DNA from: JANYJZ01 sp964523395 | GTDB lineage: Bacteria > Bacteroidota > Ignavibacteria > UBA10030 > SZUA-254 | DNA: 52,980 bases | Assembly: GCA_964523395.1 (NCBI GenBank) | Contig: CAZFXS010000018.1 | Coordinates: 1-52,980 of the forward strand | Reading direction: 5' to 3' | Shown here: positions 43,843 to 52,903 of the stretch, piece by piece | How the letters are laid out: every line of letters begins with the position of its first letter | Position numbering within the stretch: the stretch's first letter is position 1 | Position numbers and translations under genes: made by a program | Notes under the pieces: generated by a model | What the model was told of the DNA's origin: nothing | Databases searched by the model: none | What the model saw: the letters and a program-made list of their open reading frames with translations, nothing else

Positions 43843-46032
43843 CTACTCCACAAGTCGTTCTGTGTGCGCAACACCTTTGATCTTCCGAAGTTTCTCGATG
43901 ATGCGGTTTAAATGTTCTGTGTTTTTTACGTTGATCATTATTTTACCGTCGAACATTGAATCTTTGACGTCGATTTTGACACCGCGGATGTTCGTATTGT
44001 TGTAGGTCGAAATCGAATGAGTAATATCGTTGAGCAAACCGGTACGATCTTCACCTGAAATCCGGATTGCCGCAGCATATTCCCCGCCGTTTGCAGAAGG
44101 CCATCCGACCTCAACTACCCGCTGAGGTTCAGCCTCAGCCATCATCAAAAAATTTTTGCATGTCTTTAAATGAACTTTTACGCCTTCACCCTTCGAAACG
44201 TATCCGACAATGTCATCGCCGGGAATCGGATTACAGCACTTTGCATAGCTGTGCATGAATGCGTCGTTGCTGCCGAACAGGGTAATGCCGCCGGTGATAT
44301 TCCGGGCAGTGTTGATGAATCTTGTAAAGATACCCTTATTATTTTCCTCATCCTCCTTTACGCCTTCCTGGGGCGGGTGTTTCAATTTAAGTTCAATTTC
44401 CTGGATAACAGCGTCGGGGTTTATCTCTCCATGCTGCAATTTCTCATAAAATTCGCCAAGATTGACAACTTTGAAGTCGTGGAGGTATTTCATTAAATCG
44501 TCTTCATTGATATGAAGTTTGAATTTTTTCGTCCGTTTCTCCCAGATCGCCTTCCCTCCCCCAATCGCTTTGCGTTGTTCCTCCTTTATCCAACGGCGGA
44601 TATGAGACTTTGCTTTATGGGTAACAACAAACTTATCCCAGTCGGCATTCGGCATCTGATTCTTTGATGTAATAATTTCCACCTGGTCGCCGCTGTGAAG
44701 CTGATAATCAAGAGGAACAATTCTGCCATTGACTTTCGCGCTCAGACAATGAAATCCGATATTTGAGTGAACAGCAAACGCAAAATCCACCGGCGTGGCG
44801 CCTTGTGGAAGTATTTTCAATTCTCCGTGCGGTGTAAACAAATAAATTTCATCCTGATACAGATTGAGTTTGAAGCTCTCCATCAGTTGCTTGGCAGGCG
44901 CGTCTTCATCGGCGTGCTCAAAAATTTCACGCACCCACGTTATCCAGTTTTCAAGCTCTTCGTCAAGCGCGGTAACGCCTTCTTTATACCGCCAGTGCGC
45001 CGCAACGCCGTTCTCGGCAATCTCGTGCATCGCCCTCGTTCTGATCTGGATCTCGACCATCTTCCCTTCCGGTCCAATGACAGTAGCATGAATGGATTGA
45101 TATCCGTTCTTCTTCGGAACCGAAATATAATTTTTAAAACGTTCGGGAATCGGCAAATAAATGGAGGAAATGATACCATACACCGTGAAGCAATCGTTGT
45201 CGTTTTCAGTATCAAGGATTATTCTCACGGCAAACAGGTCATAAACTTCATCAAGCTGTTTGGCCCGCTTCACCATTTTGTTGTAAATACTGTAGAGGTG
45301 TTTTGGTCTACCCTCGATTTCAAACCGAACGCCATCAGCAGTAAGACGTTTTTCCAACGGCTGGACAAATTTTTTGATGTACGTTTCGCGTTCCTTGCGG
45401 CGGGCTTTCAGTTTGTGAGCAATGTCGTCATATTCCTGCGGGTGGAGATATTTGAACGCCAGGTCTTCGAGTTCCCATTTGATTTTCGCAAGACCGAAAC
45501 GGTGGGCGAACGGTGCGTAAATTTCAAGCGTTTCCTTGGCCAGACGCATCTGTTTTTCTTTGGGAAGATATTCGAGCGTCCGCATATTGTGAAGCCGGTC
45601 AGCAAATTTGAGAAGCATGACACGAATGTCATTGACCATCGAGAGAAGCATTTTGCGGTAACTTTCCGCCTGCGTTATTTCGTGACTGCGGAAGATATCG
45701 GAAATTTTCGTAGCGCCGTCAACGATATCAGCAATGGCGTCGCCGAATTCCTGGCGGATGTCTTTGATTTCATAATCGGTATCTTCGGCAACATCATGAA
45801 GGAGAGCGCTTGCTACAGAAACGTCGTCGAGGGGAATTTCTTTTGCGACAACCATCGCGACTTCGTAGGGATGGTTAAAAAACGGGTCACCCGATGCGCG
45901 CATATCGTTTTTATGCGCTTCAACGCTGAACTCGAACGCCCGCCGGATCAGGTCTTCATTGACTGTGCGAAGATTTTTCCGGCAAATGGCGAGGAGATCA
46001 TCGAGTTTCTTTTTATATATACCGTTTCTCAT
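43843..46032 (-). CDS. relA/spoT: Bifunctional (p)ppGpp synthetase/hydrolase
   Basis: The 729-residue RSH protein makes and degrades (p)ppGpp in the stringent response. The HD hydrolase domain has His54 and HDVAEDT (His79-Asp80). The synthetase domain has YDLFAVRIILD, YQSIHATVIGPEG and EIQIRTRAMHEIAENGVAAHW. A TGS domain (LFTPHGELKILPQGATPVDFAF), a zinc-finger-like Cys-Cys region (CCNPIPGDDIVGYVS) and a C-terminal ACT domain (GEDRTGLLNDITHSI) follow. Both active sites appear intact. A 437-codon ORF on the opposite strand (44767-46080) is a shadow. HU follows 14 bases downstream. Confidence 0.96.
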   Translation of the reverse strand: MRNGIYKKKLDDLLAICRKNLRTVNEDLIRRAFEFSVEAHKNDMRASGDPFFNHPYEVAMVVAKEIPLDDVSVASALLHDVAEDTDYEIKDIRQEFGDAIADIVDGATKISDIFRSHEITQAESYRKMLLSMVNDIRVMLLKFADRLHNMRTLEYLPKEKQMRLAKETLEIYAPFAHRFGLAKIKWELEDLAFKYLHPQEYDDIAHKLKARRKERETYIKKFVQPLEKRLTADGVRFEIEGRPKHLYSIYNKMVKRAKQLDEVYDLFAVRIILDTENDNDCFTVYGIISSIYLPIPERFKNYISVPKKNGYQSIHATVIGPEGKMVEIQIRTRAMHEIAENGVAAHWRYKEGVTALDEELENWITWVREIFEHADEDAPAKQLMESFKLNLYQDEIYLFTPHGELKILPQGATPVDFAFAVHSNIGFHCLSAKVNGRIVPLDYQLHSGDQVEIITSKNQMPNADWDKFVVTHKAKSHIRRWIKEEQRKAIGGGKAIWEKRTKKFKLHINEDDLMKYLHDFKVVNLGEFYEKLQHGEINPDAVIQEIELKLKHPPQEGVKEDEENNKGIFTRFINTARNITGGITLFGSNDAFMHSYAKCCNPIPGDDIVGYVSKGEGVKVHLKTCKNFLMMAEAEPQRVVEVGWPSANGGEYAAAIRISGEDRTGLLNDITHSISTYNNTNIRGVKIDVKDSMFDGKIMINVKNTEHLNRIIEKLRKIKGVAHTERLVE

Positions 46033-46184
46033 AGGAAGCCGTCATTGGTTTACCTGTTGAGGATGCGTCGTCAGGTATAACTCTTTAATTGTAATGACTT
46101 ACTAAAATATACGGTGGGAAGGTGTGAATGTCAAGGAAGGTATAAGAACTCCGATGTTTTCAGCTGGTATTTCAATGCAACCGA

Positions 46185-47639
46185 TTATTCGAAAGGACGT
46201 CCAAAATAGGTTAGTACCCATAATGCAACCAAGAATACGCTTAGAAGGGATTGTACTCCAGCAACAGTTCGAGCCCATCCCTTTGCTTTTAAATCAAATT
46301 CTGTTGGGAAAAGTAATCTTAACCATCTACCGAAATTAATGTCTCGAAATCCAATATTAAAAGCGCTCATTAAACTAAAAAGGAACGCCCAACCAAACAC
46401 TTTTAGCTCAGCCCAAAATAATCCCAAAATGTACTCCAATCCAGTCATCGAAGAATTTACAGTTAAATTTATTTTTGCTTCTTGAAAATTATTTAATCCC
46501 GAATTACTCTCCTTTAATACTAAAAATATTCCCCATTCTACTTTTTTATGAATAAAGATAATATTTATAAACAGACAAATAAAAAAAATACAAACCCAAA
46601 TCACCAATGCTCGATTTGGATTTAATCCGTATTGGCACGTCCAATCAAAAGCTATCGTATTGAACCAACGTTCACCCACAGACTGAAATTCTGCTTCTCT
46701 TCTTTTCAATGCATACATTACTTTTCTTTCCTGTGTTCTAAATCCATTATCCTGAAACTGTTTTCGAAGTTGAAATAGTGCAGTTGGATTATCATAATAG
46801 GTTAAATACTCAAGGCTATCTGCTGATGCAATTGATAAAACATTTGGATTCGAACTCGGTTCATAAATAACGCCATACATATTTGCGCCGGATAAGTTTG
46901 CCTTGCTCATATCTACTTGTCTTAAATTTACACCATGCATTTCTGCATTTGTAAAATTTGCATCATTGACATTAACTTTTTCGAGACTTACTCCTGTTAG
47001 ATTCGCACCAACTAGGATTGCACCTGTCAAATTTACTTCACTCATTTCTGCATCTGTAAAATTTGCATCAGTAGCTTCAACTTTTTCAAGACTTACTCTA
47101 GTTAATTTTGCACGTGTAAGGTTAGCTCCAGTTAAACGAGTACATTTAAGCCCTGATTTTGAAGTCATTTCACAACCTAACACAGCATCTGTTAAATTTG
47201 CACGAACAAGAACTGCCCTTAAAAAATCAGTACCTTTTAGATTTGCTTCGGTAAGATCTGCATCTGTAAGATTAGCCTCACTTAAATCTGAAACCGTTAG
47301 GGCAGCTAAGTTTAATTTTATTGAATCAAGTGTCAATTTACTTAAATTTGACTCTAGAAAACCTGCACCGGTTAAAATCCTTTTACGCAGTTTTGCTCTA
47401 CTATTTATATATGCTCGATAAAAACTTAAACTCGATCCTTTTGTTCCGTTATGTTTGACCGACAACTCATGTTCTGTAATCATGCTGTCTAGGTCTGTCT
47501 CAGTTAGTGATCTTCCTGTCCACCAAAGAAAACCAACCTCCCTATTTTCCTCATTCACCTGTCCAAATGTAATTGAGGTCGAGAGCAAAAACGATATACC
47601 ACATAAAAGTAACAATCGAATTAATATTCTACTTTTCAT
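46185..47639 (-). CDS. Pentapeptide-repeat protein with channel-like C-terminal membrane module
   Basis: The 484-residue protein has an N-terminal signal-like helix (MKSRILIRLLLLCGISFLLS). Pentapeptide repeats occupy about residues 90-258 (A(N/D)LT.. forms such as DANFTDAEM), with an internal duplication of about 30 residues. The C-terminal third begins TIAFDWTCQYGLNPNRALVIW, the linker phrase seen before the membrane part of pentapeptide/ion-channel proteins. A helix spans 345-364, then a pore-helix-like segment (VFGWAFLFSLMSAF, 414-427), then NIGFRD (428-433) where K-channels have TxGxGD, then a last helix (461-480). This suggests a two-helix channel-related module with an altered filter. 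The coding region is AT-richer than its neighbours. Ligand and ion are unknown. Confidence 0.78.
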   Translation of the reverse strand: MKSRILIRLLLLCGISFLLSTSITFGQVNEENREVGFLWWTGRSLTETDLDSMITEHELSVKHNGTKGSSLSFYRAYINSRAKLRKRILTGAGFLESNLSKLTLDSIKLNLAALTVSDLSEANLTDADLTEANLKGTDFLRAVLVRANLTDAVLGCEMTSKSGLKCTRLTGANLTRAKLTRVSLEKVEATDANFTDAEMSEVNLTGAILVGANLTGVSLEKVNVNDANFTNAEMHGVNLRQVDMSKANLSGANMYGVIYEPSSNPNVLSIASADSLEYLTYYDNPTALFQLRKQFQDNGFRTQERKVMYALKRREAEFQSVGERWFNTIAFDWTCQYGLNPNRALVIWVCIFFICLFINIIFIHKKVEWGIFLVLKESNSGLNNFQEAKINLTVNSSMTGLEYILGLFWAELKVFGWAFLFSLMSAFNIGFRDINFGRWLRLLFPTEFDLKAKGWARTVAGVQSLLSVFLVALWVLTYFGRPFE

Positions 47640-47717
47640 ATCTCACTTATTATTCCATTTTATTTACTACTGTATGATCACCAATATTTCTGCCAGAAAA
47701 TCTATCGAACATTAGTT

Positions 47718-48347
47718 CTATTCTCCTGTGCCAAATATTCTATCGCCAGCATCCCCCAATCCGGGAAGGATGTAGCCTTTGGAATTGAGCTTGCGGTCCA
47801 ACGAACAGGTATAAATCTTTACATCGGGATGTGCTTTTGTAAGCTTTTTTACTCCTTCGGGCGCTGCAACGAGACTGACGAACCGGATTTTCTTCGCGCC
47901 TTTTTTCTTGAGATATGATACAGCCGCAGCGGCACTGCCTCCTGTTGCGAGCATGGGATCAAGGACAAGCGAAAGTGAACCCCCCAATTTTTTGGGAAAC
48001 TTCAGGTAGTAATCAACGGGTTTGAGTGTTTCCTCATCTCTGTACAATCCGATATGACCAACACGGGCATCGGGGATGACTTCAACAAAACCGCCGACGA
48101 GCCCAAGTCCGGCGCGCAGAATAGGGATAAGAATTATAGGATCAGATACGACGTATCCGGCAGTTTTTTCAAGCGGTGTAGCAACAGTAAACTGGCGTAA
48201 GCGCAAATCTTTGGTGACCTCATACGCCATTAAGCTGGCGGTTCGGCGCAGGACTGAGCGAAAGAGATTGCTGGGAGTTTTTTTGTCGCGCAGTAATGTT
48301 AAATCCCTCTTGACTAACGGGTGATTTATTATTGTGAGGTTTTTCAT
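47718..48347 (-). CDS. upp: Uracil phosphoribosyltransferase
   Basis: The 209-residue enzyme converts uracil and PRPP to UMP in pyrimidine salvage. LTIINHPLVKRDLTLLRDKKTP is the family opening. ILRAGLGLVGGFVEVIPDARVGHIGLYRDEETL gives the dimer and uracil loop. The PRPP loop is LVLDPMLATGGSAAAAVSYL. The ending YILPGLGDAGDRIFGT is diagnostic for UPRTase. All functional motifs are intact. It is a single gene; 79 bases separate it from the pentapeptide gene. Confidence 0.97.
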   Translation of the reverse strand: MKNLTIINHPLVKRDLTLLRDKKTPSNLFRSVLRRTASLMAYEVTKDLRLRQFTVATPLEKTAGYVVSDPIILIPILRAGLGLVGGFVEVIPDARVGHIGLYRDEETLKPVDYYLKFPKKLGGSLSLVLDPMLATGGSAAAAVSYLKKKGAKKIRFVSLVAAPEGVKKLTKAHPDVKIYTCSLDRKLNSKGYILPGLGDAGDRIFGTGE

Positions 48348-48388
48348 AAATTTATTCAGATAGATAATGACAAATCTCTAAAAATGAA

Positions 48389-48427
48389 ACCACTGATAAC
48401 GCGAATGACACGAAAAAAACACGAATT
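48389..48427. repeat. Short interspersed-repeat-like element
   Basis: The intergenic text includes ACCACTGATAACGCGAATGA and CACGAA followed by an A-run and CACGAATTG. This resembles a family of short 'CGAATgACACGAA' intergenic repeats I recall from many environmental genomes. Only one copy lies in the window, so repeat status cannot be confirmed here. Confidence 0.35.
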
Positions 48428-48467
48428 GATTTTCCTTACTAGTTACCTATCTCCCACCACCTTTCAC

Positions 48468-49838
48468 CTATAACTTCTTCAGCGCCTGGTTGGCCGCGAT
48501 GAGAATCGGATCCCATAACGGAGCAAACGGCGGTGAGTAGATCATGTCAAACCGGGATATCTCTTCGATTGTTAATTTCTGCTGGATCGCAACGCCGAGT
48601 GTATTAGCACGTAACACTGCTCCGTTTCCACCATAAACATTTGCGCCCAGCAACCGTTTTGACTTTTGATCAATTATTAACGTCACCGCTATCTTTTCGC
48701 TCCCGGGCATCAGTTTTATTTTGCTATACGAGGTAACAGATTCTTTTACAACAGAAAACCCTGCCTCCTTACCCTCTTCAGAGGAAATGCCAACTTGCGC
48801 GACTTCCAGACCGAAAATTTTCACTGCAATCGCTCTTATGGCACCTTTAAATACCGCCCTGCCACCAGCCGCATTTTCGCCGGCTACCCACGCCGCTCTG
48901 CTCGCAAGCGTCGCAAGCGGAATGTACATCGGCATTCCCGTGACAGCATTTTTTATTTCACAACAGTCCCCCGCAGCGTAAATTCCATCAACATTTGTTT
49001 GCTGTCGTTCATCGGTTGCAATTGCGCCCGTCGGGCCCAACCTTACCTTTGCAGTTTTGGCTAACGTCACATTCGGCTCAACACCCAGAGATAAAATAAT
49101 AATATCCGATTCAAATGAACCGCGGTTTGTGACAACATGAGATACTATACCGTTATTGGCAACAGGAAGTGAAGTGACTTTCGCGTTGGTGACAAAATGA
49201 ACGCCGTTTTTTTCAAGTTCTTCAAAAACTCTTTCACGGGTTTGCTCCTCCAATCCCGCCATAGGCAGACGATGACGGTGAATCAATGTAACGTCCATTC
49301 CCTTTTCCCGCAACGCTTCCGCCATCTCCATTCCGATATATCCTCCTCCGATGATAACCGCATTTTTCGGAGAATCAGTTGAGATATATTTCAGAATATG
49401 TAAGGTATCGTGGCGGGATCTTACATGAAAAACATTTCTGCTCTCTTCACCTTTGATATTCAACTGTTTCGGGGAAGCGCCTGTGGCAAGAATAAGTTTA
49501 TCATATTCATGCTCTTCAAGGGACTTGGTTTTTAGGTCACGGACAATAATCCTGTGTTTTGACGGAAGGATTTTTTCGACATGATGAAGCGGTTTGACGT
49601 CTATTCCTTTTTCATCGCGTAAACGTTCAGGAGTGTAGGAAACCAGCTTTTCTTCATCAGCAATGACACCGGAGATTGCATACGGAACTTCACAGAGTCC
49701 GTAGGAAACAGAATCGGTTGCCTCAAAGAGTGTAACAACCGCGTTGGGATTAGTGCGAACAGCTTTGGCGGCGGCGCTCGGCCCGGCGGCAAGTCCGCCT
49801 ACGACTATGATCCGTCGTTTTGATTTGGAACCGCTCAT
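48468..49838 (-). CDS. CoA-disulfide reductase-like FAD/NAD(P)H oxidoreductase
   Basis: The 456-residue flavoprotein belongs to the CoA-disulfide reductase/NADH-oxidase branch of the two-dinucleotide family. FAD binding is at VVGGLAAGPSAAAKA (residues 12-26). A redox Cys sits in SYGLCEVPYAI (near residue 49), at the position of the CoADR active-site Cys. NAD(P)H binding is at AVIIGGGYIGMEMAEAL. The second FAD contact is IYAAGDCCEI, with a Cys pair. A C-terminal dimer domain ends with the usual Tyr region (FDMIYSPPFAPLWDP). It may reduce CoA disulfide, polysulfide or oxygen. The start overlaps the stop of der by four bases. Confidence 0.88.
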   Translation of the reverse strand: MSGSKSKRRIIVVGGLAAGPSAAAKAVRTNPNAVVTLFEATDSVSYGLCEVPYAISGVIADEEKLVSYTPERLRDEKGIDVKPLHHVEKILPSKHRIIVRDLKTKSLEEHEYDKLILATGASPKQLNIKGEESRNVFHVRSRHDTLHILKYISTDSPKNAVIIGGGYIGMEMAEALREKGMDVTLIHRHRLPMAGLEEQTRERVFEELEKNGVHFVTNAKVTSLPVANNGIVSHVVTNRGSFESDIIILSLGVEPNVTLAKTAKVRLGPTGAIATDERQQTNVDGIYAAGDCCEIKNAVTGMPMYIPLATLASRAAWVAGENAAGGRAVFKGAIRAIAVKIFGLEVAQVGISSEEGKEAGFSVVKESVTSYSKIKLMPGSEKIAVTLIIDQKSKRLLGANVYGGNGAVLRANTLGVAIQQKLTIEEISRFDMIYSPPFAPLWDPILIAANQALKKL

Positions 49839-51154
49839 CGTTCTTTGTTCTTTTTCCTGAAGTAAATAGAAATCGGGACTCCCTCAAATCCGAAATTCTC
49901 TCTCAGCTTTCGCTCAAGAAATCGTTTGTATTTATCCTGCACAAGCTTCGGTTCATTCGCGAAAAAGGCGAACGCCGGAGGATTTGTTTTGACCTGAGTA
50001 ATATAATTTAATTTGATTTCTTTCCCACTGGAAGATGATGGGGCGGTTTCCTGAATTATTTTCAACATCACTCCATTCAATTTATTGGTGGAGATCCTTT
50101 TGTTCTGTTCAGCGTAAACTCTTTTGGCAATGTCAATAACTTTATACACTCTCTGTTTGTTCAGCGCTGAAATAAAAACAATCGGTACATAATCATAAAT
50201 CCTGAGCAGTGCACGCAACGATTTCTCATACGCTTTCGCTGTCTGATCATCTTTTTCAACCGCATCCCACTTGTTTGCGGCAATAACAGTTCCGCGATGC
50301 CTTTCCGCTATGCTTTCCATGATTCGGAGATCCTGTTTGTCCACGCCTGCCTCCGCATCGACCATAAGAACCGCAACATCACAGCGATCAATACTTTTGA
50401 GTGAACGAAGCGTACTGTAAAATTCCACACTTTCCTTAACGCGGCTTTTCCGGCGCAAGCCGGCGGTATCAATCAGTAATATTTCTTCCTTTTGATAATT
50501 GAGGATTGAATCAATTGAATCGCGTGTTGTGCCGGCAATAGGAGTGACAATATTCCGGGGTTTACCGATTAACGCGTTCACCAGCGAAGATTTACCAACG
50601 TTCGGTTTGCCGATAACCGCAAGTTTCAGCCGCGGGTCGGCATCGGCATCCTGATCATCTTTGGGGATATCGTCTGTAATCTCATCAAGGAAATCGCCGA
50701 TCTTCCTTCCGCCAAGCGCGGATATAGAGATAGGATCACCGAGTCCAAGTTTGAAGAAGTGCGCAGAATCAGTTTCACGGTCGGTGTTATCGACTTTATT
50801 GACGACAAGATGAATTTTCTTTTTCGATTTGCGGAGAATATTCGCGACTTCTTGATCAAGCATGGTCACTCCCGCAGTGGCATCGACGAGAAAAATAACA
50901 GAGCTCGCCTCAGCGATGGCGATTTCCGCCTGTTCACGAATTGCTTGCTCGAAAATATCTTCGGAATCCGGGACGAAGCCGCCGGTATCGATGACGGTGA
51001 ATGTCTTGCCCGCCCATTCGGTAGTGGCATAATGGCGGTCGCGTGTAACGCCCGGCTCATCATGCACGATGGCGTCGCGGGAACCGACAATGCGGTTAAA
51101 GAGCGTAGATTTTCCGACGTTGGGCCTACCAACGATTGCTAGGATGTGGGACAT
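49835..51154 (-). CDS. der: Ribosome-assembly GTPase Der (EngA)
   Basis: The 439-residue protein has two tandem GTPase domains and a C-terminal KH-like domain. It assists maturation of the 50S subunit. G1 boxes are GRPNVGKSTLFN and GKPNVGKSSLVN. G3 boxes are DTGGF and DTAGLRRKS. G4 boxes are NKVD and NKWD. The ending NFGFEGVPISIYFRKKN is characteristic. The stop overlaps the next gene by four bases (ATGA), an unusual pairing with a flavoprotein. No defects are seen. Confidence 0.97.
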   Translation of the reverse strand: MSHILAIVGRPNVGKSTLFNRIVGSRDAIVHDEPGVTRDRHYATTEWAGKTFTVIDTGGFVPDSEDIFEQAIREQAEIAIAEASSVIFLVDATAGVTMLDQEVANILRKSKKKIHLVVNKVDNTDRETDSAHFFKLGLGDPISISALGGRKIGDFLDEITDDIPKDDQDADADPRLKLAVIGKPNVGKSSLVNALIGKPRNIVTPIAGTTRDSIDSILNYQKEEILLIDTAGLRRKSRVKESVEFYSTLRSLKSIDRCDVAVLMVDAEAGVDKQDLRIMESIAERHRGTVIAANKWDAVEKDDQTAKAYEKSLRALLRIYDYVPIVFISALNKQRVYKVIDIAKRVYAEQNKRISTNKLNGVMLKIIQETAPSSSSGKEIKLNYITQVKTNPPAFAFFANEPKLVQDKYKRFLERKLRENFGFEGVPISIYFRKKNKER

Positions 51155-51210
51155 AGAATTGGTAATTGTGTGGCATATAATACGAATTTAAGGCGAGACT
51201 ATCAACGAGT

Positions 51211-51236
51211 AAATCCCGAGCGAAGTCGAGGGATTT
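51211..51236. repeat. Palindromic REP-like element
   Basis: AAATCCC...GGGATTT flank the core GAGCGAAGTCGA, forming an imperfect hairpin with a 7-bp outer stem. I recall palindromes of this GAGCGAAGTCGAGGG type as frequent intergenic repeats in many environmental bacterial genomes. It lies in the gap upstream of der. Confidence 0.5.
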
Positions 51237-51318
51237 GTCAACCCTCCATTAGCTTGATTCTACTTAATCACTGCAGTATATTGTCGGTTAATTAACAACA
51301 AACATCTAAATTCACAAA

Positions 51319-51678
51319 GTGAACCTAACAAAACTCACTGGATTAATAGCAGAGTTCTACACTGTTGTCATGGTAGGATTGATATGCGGTGGTGGAATAG
51401 GATATATTCAAGGAATTGTGGCTGTGCGATCTCAGTCTGGAGGACGATGGGGATTGGTAGAAGGAACACTTGTTGGTGTTCCCTTAACGATTATTCTGTA
51501 TTATTTCGTTCTAAATCGGAAGATTCGGTTTAAAGAATTTCTTTTAACACTATTTCTCTGTGTCATAGGTGGCATTCTTTCTGCCCTTATTTTAAGCATC
51601 ATTTCTCATATCATTACACCTGTTATCTTGATTATTTGCGCTTTGTATATACGTTTTAAAACCGAAAATATTTCTTAG
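51319..51678 (+). CDS. Hypothetical small integral membrane protein
   Basis: This 119-residue plus-strand protein has no recognised family. The hydrophobic segments are about 14-34 (YTVVMVGLICGGGIGYIQGIV), 47-64 (VEGTLVGVPLTIILYYFV), 72-95 (FKEFLLTLFLCVIGGILSAL) and 96-112 (ISHIITPVILIICALYI). The start is GTG 51319; no strong ribosome site is evident. The coding region is AT-rich. It is divergent from der and stands in a short accessory stretch at the right edge. Function unknown. Confidence 0.6.
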   Translation: MNLTKLTGLIAEFYTVVMVGLICGGGIGYIQGIVAVRSQSGGRWGLVEGTLVGVPLTIILYYFVLNRKIRFKEFLLTLFLCVIGGILSALILSIISHIITPVILIICALYIRFKTENIS

Positions 51679-51889
51679 CTGCAATGATGAAATGATTTAC
51701 AGATAATTCAACTTCCCCTTTCTTTCAGGAACATTCGGTCCCCAATTTAGCAATGATTCATATTCAACATTAAATGAGATCGCAATCGCTTGCCACCTGC
51801 TGATTATGTTAAGCAATCAAGAGGAAAAATCAATCTAAGCTTTGCGATTTCATCGATCTTGACTAATAGGCACAACTTTTAAAACACAA

Positions 51890-52828
51890 ATGATCCAAGC
51901 CATTTTTGAAAATCGACATTTTTACAAAATACTTTTTGTCTCGATAATCATTTCGTCTTTTGGATGTAACACTGAACCGAAGAAGCCATTAACATCCGAT
52001 GAAATCGACCGGCTTTGGGTTAAAGAAAACAATATCAGCCAGCTTGAAATCATAAAATATCATTACATCAATGACTCAACTCTCAATGTGTTGCCTTATG
52101 AAAAAGAAATTTTGATTTATAAACACGATGGAAATATTTCGAAGACAGTTAGAGTATCCCGAAATCGCATTGCTGAAGCTCCTTATCAAATTCTTTTCGT
52201 TAGCACATTTGAATACGATAAGACTGGAAGGTTAGTTCGCAATCATCATACCGCGGCTGGAAGTGATAGTGATACGATTGAGTTTTTCAATGAAAAATCA
52301 ACTGTGTGGAAAATTCGACCCGATAGTGCACTTTTTACCTATAAATATATGGATAGTAACCTAGTAACATCGAGCGAAATGTATATTGATAATGAACTAA
52401 GGAGAAGAACTATCTATATGTATGATTCAATTGATCAACTAATTCAGGAAGACGAATATGGATGTACTCCATTTAAGAGACATTTAGGAATAGACCCGGA
52501 CAGCATCATCCTCATGAGTTCGACAAGATATTCTTATATTGAATCTGGTAATAAAAGGATTGTACAGCACAGTTTCCCTTCAGTTAGTACGAGATTGGAT
52601 ACACATATTGTTTTTCACAAGACAGACAATGGATTTATGGAGGAAAACCGTGATGGACTTTTTATCTATGATAACCAAGGTTTTTTAATGGAGCGCCGTT
52701 CCCGGAGAAATGTTCAAAAATACACCTACAAATTCAATGAAAAAGAACTCCCTGTCGAACGTATTATGACCAGTTCAAATAGTGCTAAGAAAGAATTGGC
52801 CAAATACAGTTACACATTCTTCGATTAA
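51890..52828 (+). CDS. Hypothetical lipoprotein with YD-like repeats
   Basis: The 312-residue protein begins with a lipoprotein signal (YKILFVSIIISSFGC, lipidation Cys at residue 26), so the mature protein is probably anchored in a membrane and faces the periplasm or surface. The body contains spaced repeat-like turns (FEYDKTGRLVRNHH, YMYDSIDQLIQEDEY, FIYDNQGFLMERRS, YKFNEKELPVERI), resembling YD/RHS-style repeats with long spacing. No catalytic motif is visible. The gene is AT-rich relative to the housekeeping genes and 211 bases from the membrane-protein gene upstream. Function unknown. Confidence 0.65.
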   Translation: MIQAIFENRHFYKILFVSIIISSFGCNTEPKKPLTSDEIDRLWVKENNISQLEIIKYHYINDSTLNVLPYEKEILIYKHDGNISKTVRVSRNRIAEAPYQILFVSTFEYDKTGRLVRNHHTAAGSDSDTIEFFNEKSTVWKIRPDSALFTYKYMDSNLVTSSEMYIDNELRRRTIYMYDSIDQLIQEDEYGCTPFKRHLGIDPDSIILMSSTRYSYIESGNKRIVQHSFPSVSTRLDTHIVFHKTDNGFMEENRDGLFIYDNQGFLMERRSRRNVQKYTYKFNEKELPVERIMTSSNSAKKELAKYSYTFFD

Positions 52829-52880
52829 AACTTGGTTCTGCTCCCCATCTTTGATCCAAACTGAATGAGAAAAACCGAGT

Positions 52881-52903
52881 TTACTTTCTTCCAAAGAAAG
52901 TAA
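52881..52903. other. AT-rich hairpin downstream of lipoprotein gene
   Basis: A 10-bp perfect stem (52881-52890 with 52894-52903) closes a 3-nt loop about 50 bases after the lipoprotein stop. No clear T-run follows on the plus strand. It may be a weak terminator or a repeat element. Confidence 0.4.

Noticed and set aside
44767..46080. 437-codon plus-strand ORF opposite relA/spoT
   Set aside because: It lies wholly opposite a well-conserved gene, has Phe/Arg-rich antisense-like composition and no domain.
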